Source: Glaciozyma antarctica PI12
Lineage: Eukaryota; Basidiomycota; Microbotryomycetes; Kriegeriales; Camptobasidiaceae
DNA length: 64,000 bases
NCBI GenBank assembly: GCA_002917775.1
Contig: KZ627161.1
Coordinates: forward strand, 1,727,727-1,791,726
Direction: 5' to 3'
A program made the translations under genes and the position numbers. The notes beneath the pieces were generated by a model. The model was not told the DNA's origin. It was given only the letters and a program-made list of their open reading frames with translations, and made no database searches. This document shows positions 35,162 through 48,100 of the stretch, piece after piece (positions within the stretch are counted from its first letter, which is position 1; every line of letters starts with the position of its first letter).

Positions 35162-38100
35162 TCATACCTCGACCTCCGGGAATCCCGACCTCCTAACCAG
35201 CTTTCCTTCCTCCGAGCTCCAGGCAATCCGTCGCACGTAGCCGTTCCCCGCGAGACGAGTTGACCTTCCTCGCTACTCGACGTTCGACGACGGGCGTCCT
35301 CGTCGTCCTCGGCTGCGGCGAGAATGTCGTCGGCTTTGGTGATCTCGCGAATGAAGGGGAGAACGTCGGAGAAGATGAGGGGATTGGGAGCGGTCGGTCC
35401 AGGCGGCAGGAGAAGGTTCTTGTCGAGCGTGAGGCGACTGGCGACAGCGACGCAGCTGGAGCTGACAAAGTCGGTTCAGTGCGAGCCCTTGGAAACTTGC
35501 GGATTGACTCACCGCTGGTCTTCGAATGTGTTTCCATCGTCGCCGATGACCCCCGCGCACGAGGGTCGGATCGTCTGCGCCAAGTTCTCGACGGCTTCTA
35601 CAAAGTCGGCTTCTCGTCCTAGTGAAGGGAGTTGTGCTCGAGCTTGCGGAGCGAGGCGGTCGAGGATGGAAAAGTAGGTAATCTCGTCGTCCGTCGTTGA
35701 GAGCTTGATTTCCGTTTCGGAGTCCTGCTAGGTCGTCAGTAAAGGCCGAGAAGCAAAGAAGATGAGGACGCACTTCGAGATGAGTCGCCGTACGTCGAAC
35801 GATAGAAGCATCCGCAAACGAGACCGCCTCGGCAGCGAGCTGCGTCGCCGCGAGTGCGTCTTGGCCGTCCTGGTCCATGCGGGCTGACGGCGGAAGCGGA
35901 CCACTGCGGTACGTCCCAACACTCCACGACGTCCGTTCGTCCCTTTCCGGCGTAAAGTCCATCCATCCTATGCCTCCCATCCGATCCCCGATCGCCCACT
36001 GGCATTCGAACTGCAGTTGCGCGAGCGCACGGCGAAGGTCTGGCGCCGGGGCTGGGCAAGAGAGATTCGGATGTGGGTGAGCGTCGGCGGGGCCATGGGT
36101 GAGCCAGGTTGGGTGGCGAGAAGGACGAGAGTCGCTGTCGTAAAGTTGGAGGAGGTGCTCACGGGGAATGATGTGTCCTTCGGAAAGCGCGACGAGTTCG
36201 AGGAAGGGTACGGCGAGCTCCTTCGCTGGTGGTGCGAAACCGAGGTAGAGAGTCGAGAGATCGGGGCCGAGGACGATCTTCTGAAGTGCGAGTTCGTCGA
36301 AAGGGATGAGGGAGAGGTCTGCATGACAAAATCAGGTTGAGACGTTGCAGTGGCGATAGTGGCACACACCTGTGCAGGTCATAATGACTGGGCGCCGCGA
36401 GGTCTTGACGAACTGCACTAGTCCTGGTAGAAAAGTTGAATGAGCGAGCCGCTTCGGAAGTGCGAAAGAATGGGGACGCACCCGCCCAGAAGTCCTTCTC
36501 CTCGCGATAGAGAACGTCGACCTCGTCAAAGAGAATGACCGACTGCGTCGCGTGCTTCGACTCGGTCGGTGGCGGCTCCTGCGACGCCTTCGCGTTCGTG
36601 GCGACTCCAGGCTTGCGAAACATGGCGAAAGGGTCCTTCGCTCCCGAGCTCGACGCCGCTCCCTCCGCCAACGACACTCGCTCCGTCCCCGCTCGAACCA
36701 TGTGGTTTTTTCCGACGTCGCCCACGTATCGCTCAATGTCCTTTGCGCCTCGCTTTCCGATTCCTGGGAAGACCTCGAAGACGCTCCAGCCGAGTTCGTT
36801 CGCGATGGCGTGAACGGTCGAGCTCTTGCCGGATCCCGTGGGTCCGCAGAGGAGGATAAGGTTCGTGGGGAACGGAAAGGCTGATCGTCGAGAGGAGGAG
36901 GCGTCGCGTCGGAAAGCCGAGCCATCGTCGTCGTCGGAGTCGGCCGCTCCGAAACCGTCCTCGTCGTCCTCCGAAGCGAGGAAGTCGTCGAGGTCGCTTG
37001 AGCCGCCGGTCTTACGCTTCTTGCGACGAGGTTTCTCGGTTGCGCGGACGACCGGGCGACGCTTCTTCTTTTTGTCGGGTGCGGGATCTGCGAAGGGCGT
37101 CAGCTGCGTTCGCATTAACGAAGAGATGACGCACCGGAGGCAGTCGAAAGTGCCAGCTCCTCCAGCCAGGCCTTCAGAAGCGTCGCACTCCTCCCACTCG
37201 TTTCTCCTAGCACCTCGGCGGCCGATTTCGGAGCGTACTTGACGGTCCAGAGATCTCGCCACGTCCTCGGGTCGACCTTGTACAAGTCGTTCTCGCGATC
37301 GTGTGGACGAAGGAAGGCGGTGATTGCGGGGGTCGGGGATTCGAAAGGTGTAGAGAGGCGATCGAGGAGGGGATGCGGCGGATGGGGAGGGACGAGGGCT
37401 CTGGCCGCCGTGCGATCGTGGTGGACGAGTTGCGGAATGTTGTCCAGCGACGTAGCAGGGACCGATTCCGAGGTCGTGTAGTTCGAGAAGGACGACGTCA
37501 ACGCCGCAAAGTAGTTCTCGCCATCGACCTCCCTCCCCTTTCCCTTGCCGGACGCGCTCGTCCACCTCTCCGTCGCCTCCGCACGATCGACCACGCCTTC
37601 TCGCGGCGTCCTCGTCTCGATCCCATGTTCGTCCTTTGTCGGCCATCGGACCTCGATCGGTTCTCGCGCCTTGCGTGCCTCCCTGCTTGCGCGGTGGAGC
37701 TCTGAAAGCGGGAGGAAGGAGGAGGTAGAGGGAAGTGCGCGGGAGGTGGAAGCCTGTAGGGGAGGAGAGTCGGGAATGACGATAGTGGGAGTGGTTTTGG
37801 TGGTTTTTGCGAGGTCGTTTGGCGAAGATGGAGGCGGTGAGAGCGGTGTTGATCTGAGAACGCGAGGACGCGACGGTCGAGCTGGACTCGATTATGAGAA
37901 TGTCGTCGTCGCTGTCGTCCGCTGGCGTCCTCTGTCTGCTGCCCGAAAGCTTTGCCTGCTTGGACTTTCTCTCCTCCGAGATTCCCGCCGGCGGAAGCAG
38001 CTTTGGCAGCTCGACCTGGACCTCGTCGTCGTCTCCACCTCCGCTCGCCTCGACGAGCTCCTCTGCTCCCTGGGCTCCCCCTACGTCCACCTCCATCGCT

Positions 38101-38438
38101 TCTACATTTCCCCCCCTCAGCCCTCCCGCGTGCGTGGCCTCGCTTGTCGCGCCTCCCTCCGCCTTCTCAGCGTCCGAGTCCGACTCGACAGCTCGCTTCC
38201 GCTTTCCTCGCGCGTTGTTAGATTGTGCCGGGCCAACGATGGGAGAGCTGGACTTTTCAGGCTCTATTGGCGTGTTGCTGGTGGTGGGAGTTGATGCGGG
38301 AGGGGAAGGCGGGACGGGCTGAGGTGGTGGCGGAGGGGGCGGCGCGAGCGCTGGTGCGGGAGGCGGCGCTGGAGTGGGCTGTGGCTTTGGACGAGGGGCA
38401 AAGAGGGAGAAGAGCTTCTGAGGCTCCTTTGGCGGCAT
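35162..38438 (-). CDS. ELG1: ELG1/ATAD5-like RFC-type clamp-unloading ATPase (apparent frame break near the end)
   Basis: Large subunit of the alternative RFC complex that unloads PCNA. The N-terminus (MPPKEPQKLFSLFAPRPKP) is Pro/Ala-rich and acidic. Next is WRDLWTVKYAPKSAAEVLG (about 37240), the region preceding the AAA module in Elg1 proteins. The ATPase follows: Walker A LLCGPTGSGKSS (about 36850) and Walker B ILFDEVDVLYREEKDFW (about 36510), with nuclear basic runs (KKKKRRPVVRATEKPRRKKR) at about 37060. The terminal exon reads DVLPFIREITKADDILAA. As written, the frame there runs past 35193 and into SEC15; allowing one more base in the GGGG run near 35240 gives GYVRRIAWSSEEGKLVRRSG and a stop at 35162. 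RAD17 or CTF18 relatives are less likely. Confidence 0.75.
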
Positions 38439-38609
38439 CCTTGGGGGAAGGAAGAGAAGAGGGCAGCCTCAGCGACGCGACGAAGGCCAAAGTCGCGCTC
38501 GCGCCGCGCGCCGGACTCGCTCTCTCGACTAGGACCAGCGCTTTCCTTGCTTTCAGCGGAACAAACGAGGAACCAGTCCTCAACAAATGAAAACAACAAC
38601 CGCAGAACC

Positions 38610-39943
38610 CTACTTCGAAGTCAGCTCCTCGACCGTCGGGAGCTCCTCCTCCTCCTCACTATCCTCGTTCGCCAGCGCCTGCGACCTCTCCCTCAGCGAC
38701 CTCATATTATCATCCACCGCTTCCTCTTCCTCGTCCTCCTCCATCGGCGTAGTCGAATTCCTGAAGAGCGGCTGCTGAGCCACTCGGCGCCGAGTCGGAG
38801 CTGGCGTCGCAGAGCTGGACGACGCGCGCGAGAAAGAGCGTCGGAATGCCTCTGGCGGCGCGGACGCGGAGAGCTGGTGGACTTCGGCAGAAGGAGCGTC
38901 GGATGGGAAAGCACCTCGAGCTTTCTGAGCGAGGCGAGGGTAGGGTTCGACGCTGCGAGGAGAGTTAGCGGCTGTCGATGCCGTCTTGGGCGAGGTAAGC
39001 GCCTACATGACGACGAGCGAGCGCGAGAAGATCGAGTAGCCAGTGTCTGCGAGACTCTCATCAGTCCCTGGTCAATCTTCAGCGACCGAGACGACTCACA
39101 ATTGACCTTCAAGATCGGCTTCTCGTCCATCTCCGCGTCAGGCTTATCCTCCTCCTCTTCGTCTCGCACGGACGGCGCCTCCCATTCCGGAAGCGGCTCG
39201 TCCACCTCCTCGTCCTTGACTGCAAAGAGCGGTCCAGGATCGAGCCGCTTCGAAGGCCTCTCCCCACTCGTCCCGGCCTCCGTCGCAACGTCGTCGTCCG
39301 TCGTGAAATCCAGCGGCACCTGCGCCTGGGGAGAAGCCACTCGAGGTCTCTTCTTCGCATTCGCTGGTTCCTCCCCCCCTTCCCCTCTCCGTGGCGCCAT
39401 GAGCAGCTGCTTGTCCTGGAGACAGACGGTTCAGCGCGTTGCTTCGCAGCACCTCAGAGAGCAGTCCAACCTTGAGAAGTACCGCGTGTTTCTGTCCCGT
39501 CGTGCGAAAGTAGAACGCAAACTGGAAGTCGGCTATCGAGCTACACCATCAGCCACCTCTCCCCGCTCTCCACCTCCGCGCTGGCACTCACCTCCTCGAA
39601 ACACGTCCACCTTCTCCTTTGCCTTGCCCTTCTTCCCCGACATGCTCTCCTTGCCCAGCTTCTCAGGAATCCGATCCCGCAGAGCCACCAGCACGCGCTC
39701 GAGAACGTCCGTCTGCGCGAGATCCATCAGCTCCAGTAGACGGAGGAGGAAGACGAGCGCACGCTCATCCAGCTGACGTCATGCGGCTCGAGGTAGAGGA
39801 CCATTTGCAGGACCTGACCGGGCCCGATTCGCAGGTACGAGGTCTGCCTGGGAGGAGGAGCGCGACGTCAGTGGGCGCTCAGGAGACGAGAGGTTGTGCA
39901 GGTACCTGGGACGGAACGAGGACGGCCCCAGCTCTGTCGGCAT
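38610..39943 (-). CDS. Uncharacterised acidic, nuclear-looking protein
   Basis: Not recognised. The ATG at 39943 gives MPTELGPSSFRPRQTSYLRI then GPGQVLQMVLYLEPHD; a helical segment ALVFLLRLLELMDLAQTD, a Lys-rich patch GKKGKAKEKVDVFRG, then DFQFAFYFRTTGQKHAVLLK and an acidic region with KKRPRV. A late hydrophobic block ILKVNYTGYSIFSRSLVVIV-EPYP lies over the junctions near 39090 and 38990. The C-terminus is acidic (PMEEDEEEEAVDDN...VEELTSK), stop 38610-38612. About six exons. Between LEPHD and the helical segment (about 39785-39765) the frame is one base short, or a very short intron is present. The alternating basic and acidic composition suggests a nuclear protein (inference). Confidence 0.7.
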
Positions 39944-40095
39944 GATTGCGCAAAGGAGGAGCTTGAATGTGTGCGAAGTGGGAGAGGGAGGGAGGGGGGG
40001 AGGGGGGCAACGGGTACGACTCCTCTCCGCTCTGACCAACAGCAATTTGGATCCGAGATGGTTCAAGTTTCCTAGCAATACATCAAGATTCATGC

Positions 40096-42081
40096 TCAAT
40101 TCGCAGCCAAGAACGCATCCTTCCCTCCCTGGAACTTCTCAAGCTCCTTCTTCCAAACCGCGTTCTCCCCCCACTTGCCGACCAACCGCTGCAGCTCCGC
40201 CCTCTGCTCCCGAAGCGGCCTCTCGAGCTCGTCTCCCCCGTACACGTCTCCCCACATCGCATCAAGCGGAGGCTTCTTCTCCTTCTCGGCCTTGGAGAAC
40301 TCGACCATGATCGACTTCTTGTGCTCCGCCTTTGCCGCTTCTTCGAGCTCGCTGGACCAGAGAGGAGTAGGGCGAGATTCGAGGTATCGGCGGAGACGGA
40401 AGATGGGGGAGTCGAGCTGCTTGATGCTGTCCACCGCGGCGAGCGAGCGGTAGGCGCTTGAATCGTCGGAGCTGCGAAGTCGAGACGTGGTCAGTTTCCG
40501 AACCAAGCGCGGCCAAAGTAGAGAAGTTGCGTACGTGGAATGGTGACCAACGCGGTAGCTCATGGCCTGCGAAACTGGAGTCAGCGTTGGGGAGAAGGAA
40601 GCATCGCACGCCCGCTCACCTCGATCAGAACTGGCCGATGACCCGCCACTGCACGCTTGCGAGCTTCTGCGCAAGCCAGGTACACTGCTAGGGGATCGTT
40701 TCCGTCCACTTCGAGTCCGTCCAACTTTAGCAAAGCGCTTTGAGCGAGCGCAGAGCGAACTCACCTCGCACCGTCTCGATGCCGTATCCGGGACCCCGCG
40801 CCGCGATTCCATCTCCTCGGTACTGCTGCGAAGAAGGCGTAGAGATGGCGAAGCTGTGTAATCGTGAGACTTTCTCCCAACGTCTGCAGATCAGCCTGCG
40901 TACCCGTTGTTCTGAAGCGCAAGGAGACAGTCAGCGTCCGTCGTAGGCGCTCCTCGAGTGGAGACTCACCCTAACGAAAAAGATGCAGGCGCCTCCCAAA
41001 ACACTGGCCACTGTGAACGAGTTCGTCAGCTCCTGGATCTAGGGCAGATCTGCAAGACGCACTGTTGAGCCCAGCGTGGAAGTCGCCCTCAGAGGTCGCT
41101 CCCTCGCCCATGTAGCAAATAACGCATGACGCCTCTTTTCCCGGCATACGTTTGAGAGCGTACGCAGCTCCAGCAGCCTGGAACCGGTCGTCAGCGAGCT
41201 CTCAGCGAGTTTTGGGCGCAAAGGACGAACCTGAGGGATCTGCGTCGCGAGTGGTGAACTGATCGTGTGGAAGTGGTGCTCGGCTGAGCCGTAGTGAACG
41301 GGCATCTGGCGACCCTTGGAGGATTTGTCGCTGGCTGAGGCGAAGACTTGAGCCATTAGGCCAGAGAGGCTGCGAAGGTCGTGAGCATGGGGGTCAAGTA
41401 GGCGGGAAGCGTGGCAAAAGGACGCACGGGAAGCCACGCCATAGCAGGACTCCGACCTCTGTGGTCATACAATCGTCAGTGAGAGCCTCGCTGTCGGCGA
41501 AGGGAGGAAGCGCACCGCGGTACTGAGCGAACACCTCATCCTGAGCATCCCAAGCGGCAGCACTTCCCACGACAGCTGCATGACACGTCAGTCCCTCTTA
41601 CATGGTCCAGAGCTCTTACTACGCACCTCCCTCCTCTCCATAACTCGTCATGTAGAACGAGATCCTGCCTTGACGCTGCGAGGACGCAAGAATGGTGTCC
41701 TAAGGCGCGCTCCATCAGCTCCCTTCCTCCCTCACTCCCCGGCGTATCTACTCACCATGATAGGCAGTAGCATCATGCACTTGTAGAGCTTGACGAGCTT
41801 GTCGTCCGGGATCCCTTCGAGCGCCGTCAACCACTCCCCCTCGACTCCAGGCAGGACGTTCCCCTCTCCATCCAGGACCCTGAACGCGGGGATCCGCTCG
41901 TACTCTTCGACTGGTCCGTTGGCCACCGTGGGTGTCTTGACCAACTTGACGCGGTCAAAGAAGACGGGTTCGGTGGACGTGATGGAGAGGGGGAGAGGGG
42001 GGCCAGGCGGCGGGCGGAGGTGGAGAACGCCACGCGCGCGCTACGCCAAAGAGCTGGTGCCTTGTTTGCTGTTCGAAGCAT
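40096..42081 (-). CDS. Branched-chain 2-oxoacid dehydrogenase E1 subunit alpha, mitochondrial
   Basis: Thiamine-diphosphate subunit that decarboxylates the 2-oxo acids of Val, Leu and Ile. [19 protein letters not shown] then STSARRLA is a typical mitochondrial presequence. The mature part reads [53 protein letters not shown], the TPP motif [16 protein letters not shown] (about 41090), [30 protein letters not shown], and [17 protein letters not shown]. It ends DAFLAAN at the stop at 40096. In exon 1 the presequence frame and the mature frame differ by one base near the CCCCCC run at about 42000. Pyruvate dehydrogenase E1 alpha is excluded by the YGEEG and [12 protein letters not shown] blocks. 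Confidence 0.9.
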
Positions 42082-42382
42082 CGCTGTCTTCGTTCAAGAA
42101 GACCTGTGCCAACTCGACCTGAATCGCGCCCCCCGCATCCTCTCCCCGCGGAGGCGCACCCCCGGACCGTCGGATCTTTTTTGGAGGTGTTTCCACTCGA
42201 AGGATGCTGCAACAAAGTCACGACAGTCCCAGGAAGCTACGAGCGGTTCTTCTAGACGCAGATCCAAAGCGGGAGAGCTCGAAAAAAGCGAAGTGAAGAC
42301 GACGCAAATCCTCGAGCTCCAACGTCGACGACGCTCCTCTATTCCATTGACAGCGTACTAACTCTAGTTCTCGTCTATTGTT
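42082..42382. other. Intergenic region upstream of BCKDH E1 alpha
   Basis: This spacer of about 300 bp carries the promoter of the E1-alpha gene and the 3' end of the amino-acid transporter gene. A TTTTTT stretch lies near 42178. No gene is supported. Confidence 0.5.
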
Positions 42383-44860
42383 CTAAGCGGTGAAGGTAAA
42401 GCCCGTGTTGACGGTCGTGAAGGGAGACTTGATCGCTCCACTGGCGTCTGATGGAACGAGGAGGTCAGCATTCAGCTCCGAGTTGGCTCGAGACAGACGC
42501 ACAGCTGTTGAGGATTGACTGTACGGACGCGTACGTTCCTGCGCCGAAAAGGTAGAGGCCTGTCAACGCAACGACTAGCAAAGGGGAGAAGCAAAGTTAG
42601 GTTCGGCGGCGACGGCGAGGAGCGAGCGAGCGAGGAGAACGTACCAGCTGCGAGGATGTTCTCCGAAATGCGAAGAGGTCCCTTGAGACGCTGACCTCTG
42701 TAGATCTCGTACCATGCGGCGCTCCAGAGGACGAAACCGAATTGAGACGAGAAGACGGAGGCGATGAGCGACAGCAAGTCGTTGAAGAACGGCACCGCCT
42801 GGCCCAAAATGAAGGAGATGATCTAGTGAATGGACAAATCAGCGACAGGATAAGCAAACAAGAAGCACAAACGCACCCATCCACCAAGCGTGATGGCGAC
42901 ATACGTCCCCCAGCCTCGAATTGTATGGCGGCGACGGTGTTTGCTGTTCTCCCCGAAAGCTTGGAAGAAGATGGCGCGGGAGGTGATGAGACTGTAGAGT
43001 ACTCCTACGATCAAGATGGTCGGCAAAGTGAGGCCGGCAGCGACCTACGAAAACAGACGGATGAGCTCAGAAGGACTTTCGAGGCAGAAAAATCGCACCT
43101 TTCCGAGCGTGCGAAGAAGGGATCCGTAGGCTGGCGCGGTCGTGTACTGAGTACCCGTGTAATAATATACGACCGCTCCTGTGGTTGTAAAAAAGGACGA
43201 ATTCGGCAGCCATGGAGACGTAGAGCGCTAGGAGCAGAATCGGTCAGTCTTGCGATGCGGAAACCTAGACTCACAACTCACCTTTAGGAAAGTCTTCGGG
43301 CTGAGCCATATCGCCAATGAAGCTGCGTGCATGTCAGCGAGGACGAGAGAAGCACGAAACGGAAAGAAACGGACGAGGGAAGGAGAATCTGGCCGCTCCA
43401 CCTTCGAGTCAAAGTCACGTTAGCTCGCTGGTCATCTAAACCTCGTGAGTGGAAAAACGAACGTGTAAACGATGTTGAGGAGCGCGTTCATTCCTTGAAC
43501 GAAGGTGGTGCCCTCGGGAGCCCACACTGTCCACGTGCTGACGCCGATAGCTTCCGTGTATCCGTTGGGGTTCCCTGTTTATTCGGTCAGCTCTGCGAGG
43601 ACTTCATAGAGTCGAGCAATCACCTTGCGTAGCGTGTCCGATGATTACAACCTTCGCAGGATTAGGCAAATTAACACGCTCGAAGTGGGAGAACTCACGA
43701 GGGTGCAGACGAACATGGTGCTGGATGCCGCGAGTCCCAAGATGGACATGTGCTTGAACTCGCGCAGAAGCGAACCTAGGAGCACTGTAAAGTGGGGAGA
43801 GAAGTTAGCAAGCTGACAAGGCCGTGACTCGAGTCTCGCGCGAGTGGCTTACTGAAGACGCCCATAACAAACGCCCTGCATAACGACTAGTCAGCTTGCC
43901 GCTGTACACGTACTGTCAGAAAGAACCTCACCAGAGCAATGTGCTCTCGCTTCCCTCGCGAATCGTCTGAACAGCCACACCTGAAGCGCTCGGTGAGCTT
44001 TTTAGCACCAAGATCATTGCGAGCGACCCTGTGAACAGAGACTTACCAGCCGCATTGACATGTAATCCCATTATCACTAAGCTCCGGCGCTGTCAGCGCC
44101 GGCGGGAAGTCTTGGCACAAGCGCACTCACTCCAGTTGTTGAGCGCAAGACCGACGAACGCCACATACCACGCCCAGCGTTTCCCGCCCGTTAGCTGGTA
44201 CGCAACATCGCAGATGTCGCGCACTGATCTGTGCTTCATGCAGTCTGTGAAGAGCGTACGATCAGCTCCGTCAACCAGGCTCAAAGACCGAAGACGCACA
44301 GCGCCAGAGAACATGAGACGTCCACATCGTGCACATTCCTGCGCGAGACTGGGTCAGAACGACGCTCCTCGTCTTAGTATTGCGTAGTACGTACCCACAA
44401 TCACCGTGGTCAGGACGCCACCTGCCATTCCCAAAACAGCGAACGAGTATGGGAACGCGAGGATGGCCAGCACGACGTACTCCGTGAGGAGGAGAGCAGC
44501 AGCTCCTTTCCTGCAACGATATCGAAGTCAGCTCCTCCCCCAAGACGAAGCTTGTCCCCAGCCTCGCTCAGCACCCAACCGACGTCTGAGCGAGAGAAGG
44601 TGCTCGACGCGCGACTGCTTTCAGCACTCACCAACTCAGCTTGCGCTCAGCAATCTGCTCATCCTCCCAAGCACCATCCTCCTCGATATAGACCTTGCCT
44701 ACATAGGGACAAAGGGGTCAGCGTTCGTCCCCGTTCGTCGAAACTGAAGCAGCGCACCTTGAGAGCTGAGGTCGCGCTGAACCTCCTTGTCCTGCGGTAC
44801 CGACGTGGTCGAGTCGCTGGCTTTGTCGTCCGTGAGGTCCATGTTGTTCCCAGCGGTCAT
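42383..44860 (-). CDS. AAAP-family amino-acid transporter
   Basis: Polytopic membrane permease of the Aa_trans family (fungal neutral amino-acid transporter mtr-like; AVT-type is the alternative). The cytosolic N-terminus MTAGNNMDLTDDKASDS is followed by VYIEEDGAWEDEQIAERKLSW and the first membrane span KGAAALLLTEYVVLAI. Further hydrophobic segments recur through about ten small exons, for example FNDLLSLIASVFSSQFGFVL then WSAAWYEIYRG (about 42780-42680). The C-terminus is SPFTTVNTGFTFTA at the stop at 42383. The ATG is the complement of 44858-44860. Substrate cannot be read from sequence. No partner gene adjoins it. Confidence 0.8.
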
Positions 44861-45182
44861 CCTGGGCTGTGGGAGGGATGAAAAAGACGCCGCGGAGGAG
44901 AAAAGGCGTGCTGAGTTCGTGCGCAGGCCGCAGGCCCAGACCTCGTTCGCGGAGAAACACGGAATTCGGAGACCAGCTATCGCCCACCCAGACCAAGTCC
45001 ACCGAGGACCAGGGAGGTCCACCGCGACAGGCGCAGGACCCAGGCCTTCAAGCACCCGAAAGCTTCCAGCAGCAAGTTGAGAGAGCAGTCCCTGAGAGCC
45101 ACAGCGGCCCAAAGGACCGCCCCGAGGTACCGTTGATTGCGCCCGACGCAAGAAAGAAGTGAAGGTGAAAGTGTGACAGAAA
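44861..45182. other. Intergenic region, transporter promoter / EFR3 3' end
   Basis: This 322-bp spacer lies between the transporter ATG and the EFR3 stop on the same strand. No gene is supported; open frames are shadows of GC-rich sequence. Confidence 0.5.
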
Positions 45183-48100
45183 TCAAGGAGCTACAACATG
45201 TGGGGGAGTCACTGAGAGCCTGCTGCTGTTCCTGATCCCGCTGAGGCTCGCGAGAACGCTGCTCGCCGCCGCCCTGCTCGTCCTCCGTTTCGTATCGAAT
45301 CCCAATCCGGATAACGGCACCGTCCCACTCGTGCTCGCGATCGAGGGCGTGGCGCTGGTACGAGTGCTCGAAGGACGTCCGAGAGAGTTTTGGAGGTCGG
45401 CGAGGGAGGGAGCGCGGAATGAGCCAACGCGAGTCGACGCGGTGGAGATGCGGACGCCGCTGAGGTTGGAGAGATTGGTGACCGAGCGAGAGCCGCTGTC
45501 GCGGTAGACGTTGAGGGACAGGGAAGTGGCTGCGAGAGCAATTCGGTTAGTGAACGATCGCGGGAGCAAAGTTACATCGACGCACCTCGGTTCCGAGCTC
45601 CGTCTGAAGACCAAGGAAAGCTGAGGACGGTCGAAAGGCTGCCTCGGTCGAATCCAGATGCAGCTTGTAGTTCGTGCGATGCGGAGAGCGCGTCGATGAC
45701 GGCGATGGCGGAGAGGAGGGGAGGGAGGGGACCGACTGCGGTCACGAAAGGTCCGCTTGACGCCTTGGACTTGAACGAGCTCGGCAGGACGGAGGGTGCG
45801 AGAGAGGAGAGGGCCTGATACATCGGAAAAAAGGGAGGTCAGCTCGTCGAGGCAGGGAATCGAGAAAACGACAAACGCACCTTCTGCCCGAGCTGCACGA
45901 GATCCGGCACTCCCCATGTCGTCCCAACCGCAACCAGCCCCGAAGCCACAATCTCCCTACACGCCTGCGCCCGCTCTCGACCCTGCTCGACGCTCCCCTC
46001 CTCCCACTTGCTCGCCTCCCTCTCCAACGCTAACAGCATCGGCACGCCGGCCAAGACTGCGAGCGCCGACGAACGCCCCTGGACCGCGCGTACGATCTCG
46101 CGCAAGCCTGCGTAGTCGGCGGGAGTGGCGACGCCGGGGACCTCGCGAGGGAGAGAGGACTTGCGGCCGGAGGATCTCGACGACCTGCGGCTGCGTTCAC
46201 GCTGAGGGGTGCGAGTCGACGGCGAGCGACCGTTGCTGTCCGAGGTGGTGAGAGAGGTCGTAGTGGCGAGTCGGTAGATTGAGGAATGCAGTTCGGTGAG
46301 GAACCTCGTGGCGTCCTTTGCAGGGTCGGCGGCAGACTCGTCGCCGTTCTTCGAGGGGACGGCGACCTCCATCTCGTTCGCGAGGTAGATGTACAGAGCC
46401 CGCTCGTAGTCGACGCGAAGACCGGGATCGGCTTCGTTGAGGAGGAAGAGGGATTCTTGAAAGACCTCTGCCGAGACGTGATGCCGTCGTCCCGCCGTTC
46501 GTACGTTCTCGTCGAGCTCCGGAACGGCTCCTATCTCCTTCCTGCTTCGAAGCCCTTGCCCCGAGCCCGTCAAGACGCCGTTCCCGCGTACGGTCCCTTC
46601 GTTCTCGAGGAGAGGCGGTCGTCCGTTCCCGTTCGTCGTCGCCGAGCCGCTCGTCGACTTGAAGCTCTTCGCGCTTGGCGACCGCTTCGGAGGAGTGACC
46701 GGCTGCTTCTCGCGGTTCCCGCCAGCCGCCTCGTTCAAGACTCCTCGCAGAGCGGTTACGAGGAGCCGCATCGCACGAATCGTGTCCTTGTCGTCGAATG
46801 AAGCCGCCTCGCCTCCACCGTTCTTGATCGTGCGAAGCGAGTCGATGATGTCGGCGGCAATATCGTTCATCTGGTCAAAGTAGTAGACGTGATGGCCTAG
46901 GGCGGAGATGGCGGAGAGGAGGAGGGGGCCGAGAGGATCGTTGTCGCCGAGTGGCGCCCGACGGACGAGGAGCGACGTGAGCTGCCCCAGTACCGCGCCG
47001 ATTCCCAAACCTGCGAGAGCGGTGGGACCTCGCAAGATCGAGGAGAGCGTGCTGACGAGCGTAGTTGGTTTGGCGGTAGCGCTCCCTCCGTTGATCGAGA
47101 CGACTTGCTCCGCCCACCAGCCAACGACCCCTGCGCGGTACTGCACCGCACTCGCCGCGACGCCGCTCGACCCCACCCATTCGACGAACTTGGCCTCCTC
47201 CCAGATTACGCCGTTCCCGTATCGGTCGAACCACGAGCAAATGGCGGAGAGTTTCGATGTGAGCTGGACGCCTTGGGAGAGGCGGAAGACGGTGCGTAGG
47301 GAGTTGGAGGCGCGTGCCGCTAGTTGAACAGGGGAAGGGGGAGTGGACGGGGGAGTGATGGCGAGAGACTTGCGAGAGTGGAGAGGAGGTTGGGTGGAGG
47401 TGCGTGTGAGAGCTTCGGGAGTGCTGGCTCTGCGAGGAAACAATCAGCGCAGGTCCATGTTCCGGGAGCGAGATAGCAACTCGCTCTTGCCGGAGCTCGG
47501 GGATGGAGACCCGTAGGCAGTTGAAGAGGAGGGCTGGGACAATGAGGTGGATCTGACTTTCGTAGTCGGATGCAGCGGCGTAGAGGGCTTCTGAAGAGGC
47601 GGCTCCGTCGATGGCAGCGAGAGCGATCCAGCGTGAGCTGCTCCAGGTATTCGAATTAGCTGAGGCGCCTCCTTGGGCAGGAAGAAACAACACGCACGTT
47701 GCGTGCTCTGACCCCAGCTGCGCCATCGCGGAGAGAAGAGCAAGACACTGGAGGTACTGCTTGGCGAGGACCTGATCCATTCCTAGGAACGGTCCTGTAG
47801 CGAACGTAGCCACGGCGTGAAACTAGGGCACCGCCATCAGCACACCGTCTCCTATGAGCGCGGACCCAACGGGGGACTCACCACGCCTGCCGCCCTCCCC
47901 TCAATCTCTGTATCCCTCTCCAGCCCGTTACTTCGACCGAGTGCAAGTTCGGCCACCTTGAGGATCTGCTCGGCGAAGCAGCTGAGCTCATTCCGGCATT
48001 CTGAGACGAGCTTGTTGCAGATTTCGAGCGTGACGGCCAAGCCAGCGCGTCCCTTTGCTCCAGGGCTCCTGGCGTCCTTTTCGCACCGTTCGAGGAGGAC

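Noticed and set aside
38547-39776. 409-codon open frame on the plus strand
   Set aside because: It is antisense to the unknown minus-strand gene; that strand has good splice sites and protein-like segments while this frame is Ser/Arg-rich with no domain.
39774-39781. TGACGTCA palindrome, a perfect CRE/ATF site
   Set aside because: It sits inside a gene at an exon, close to a CTGAC branch-like string, and not in a promoter; single occurrence.
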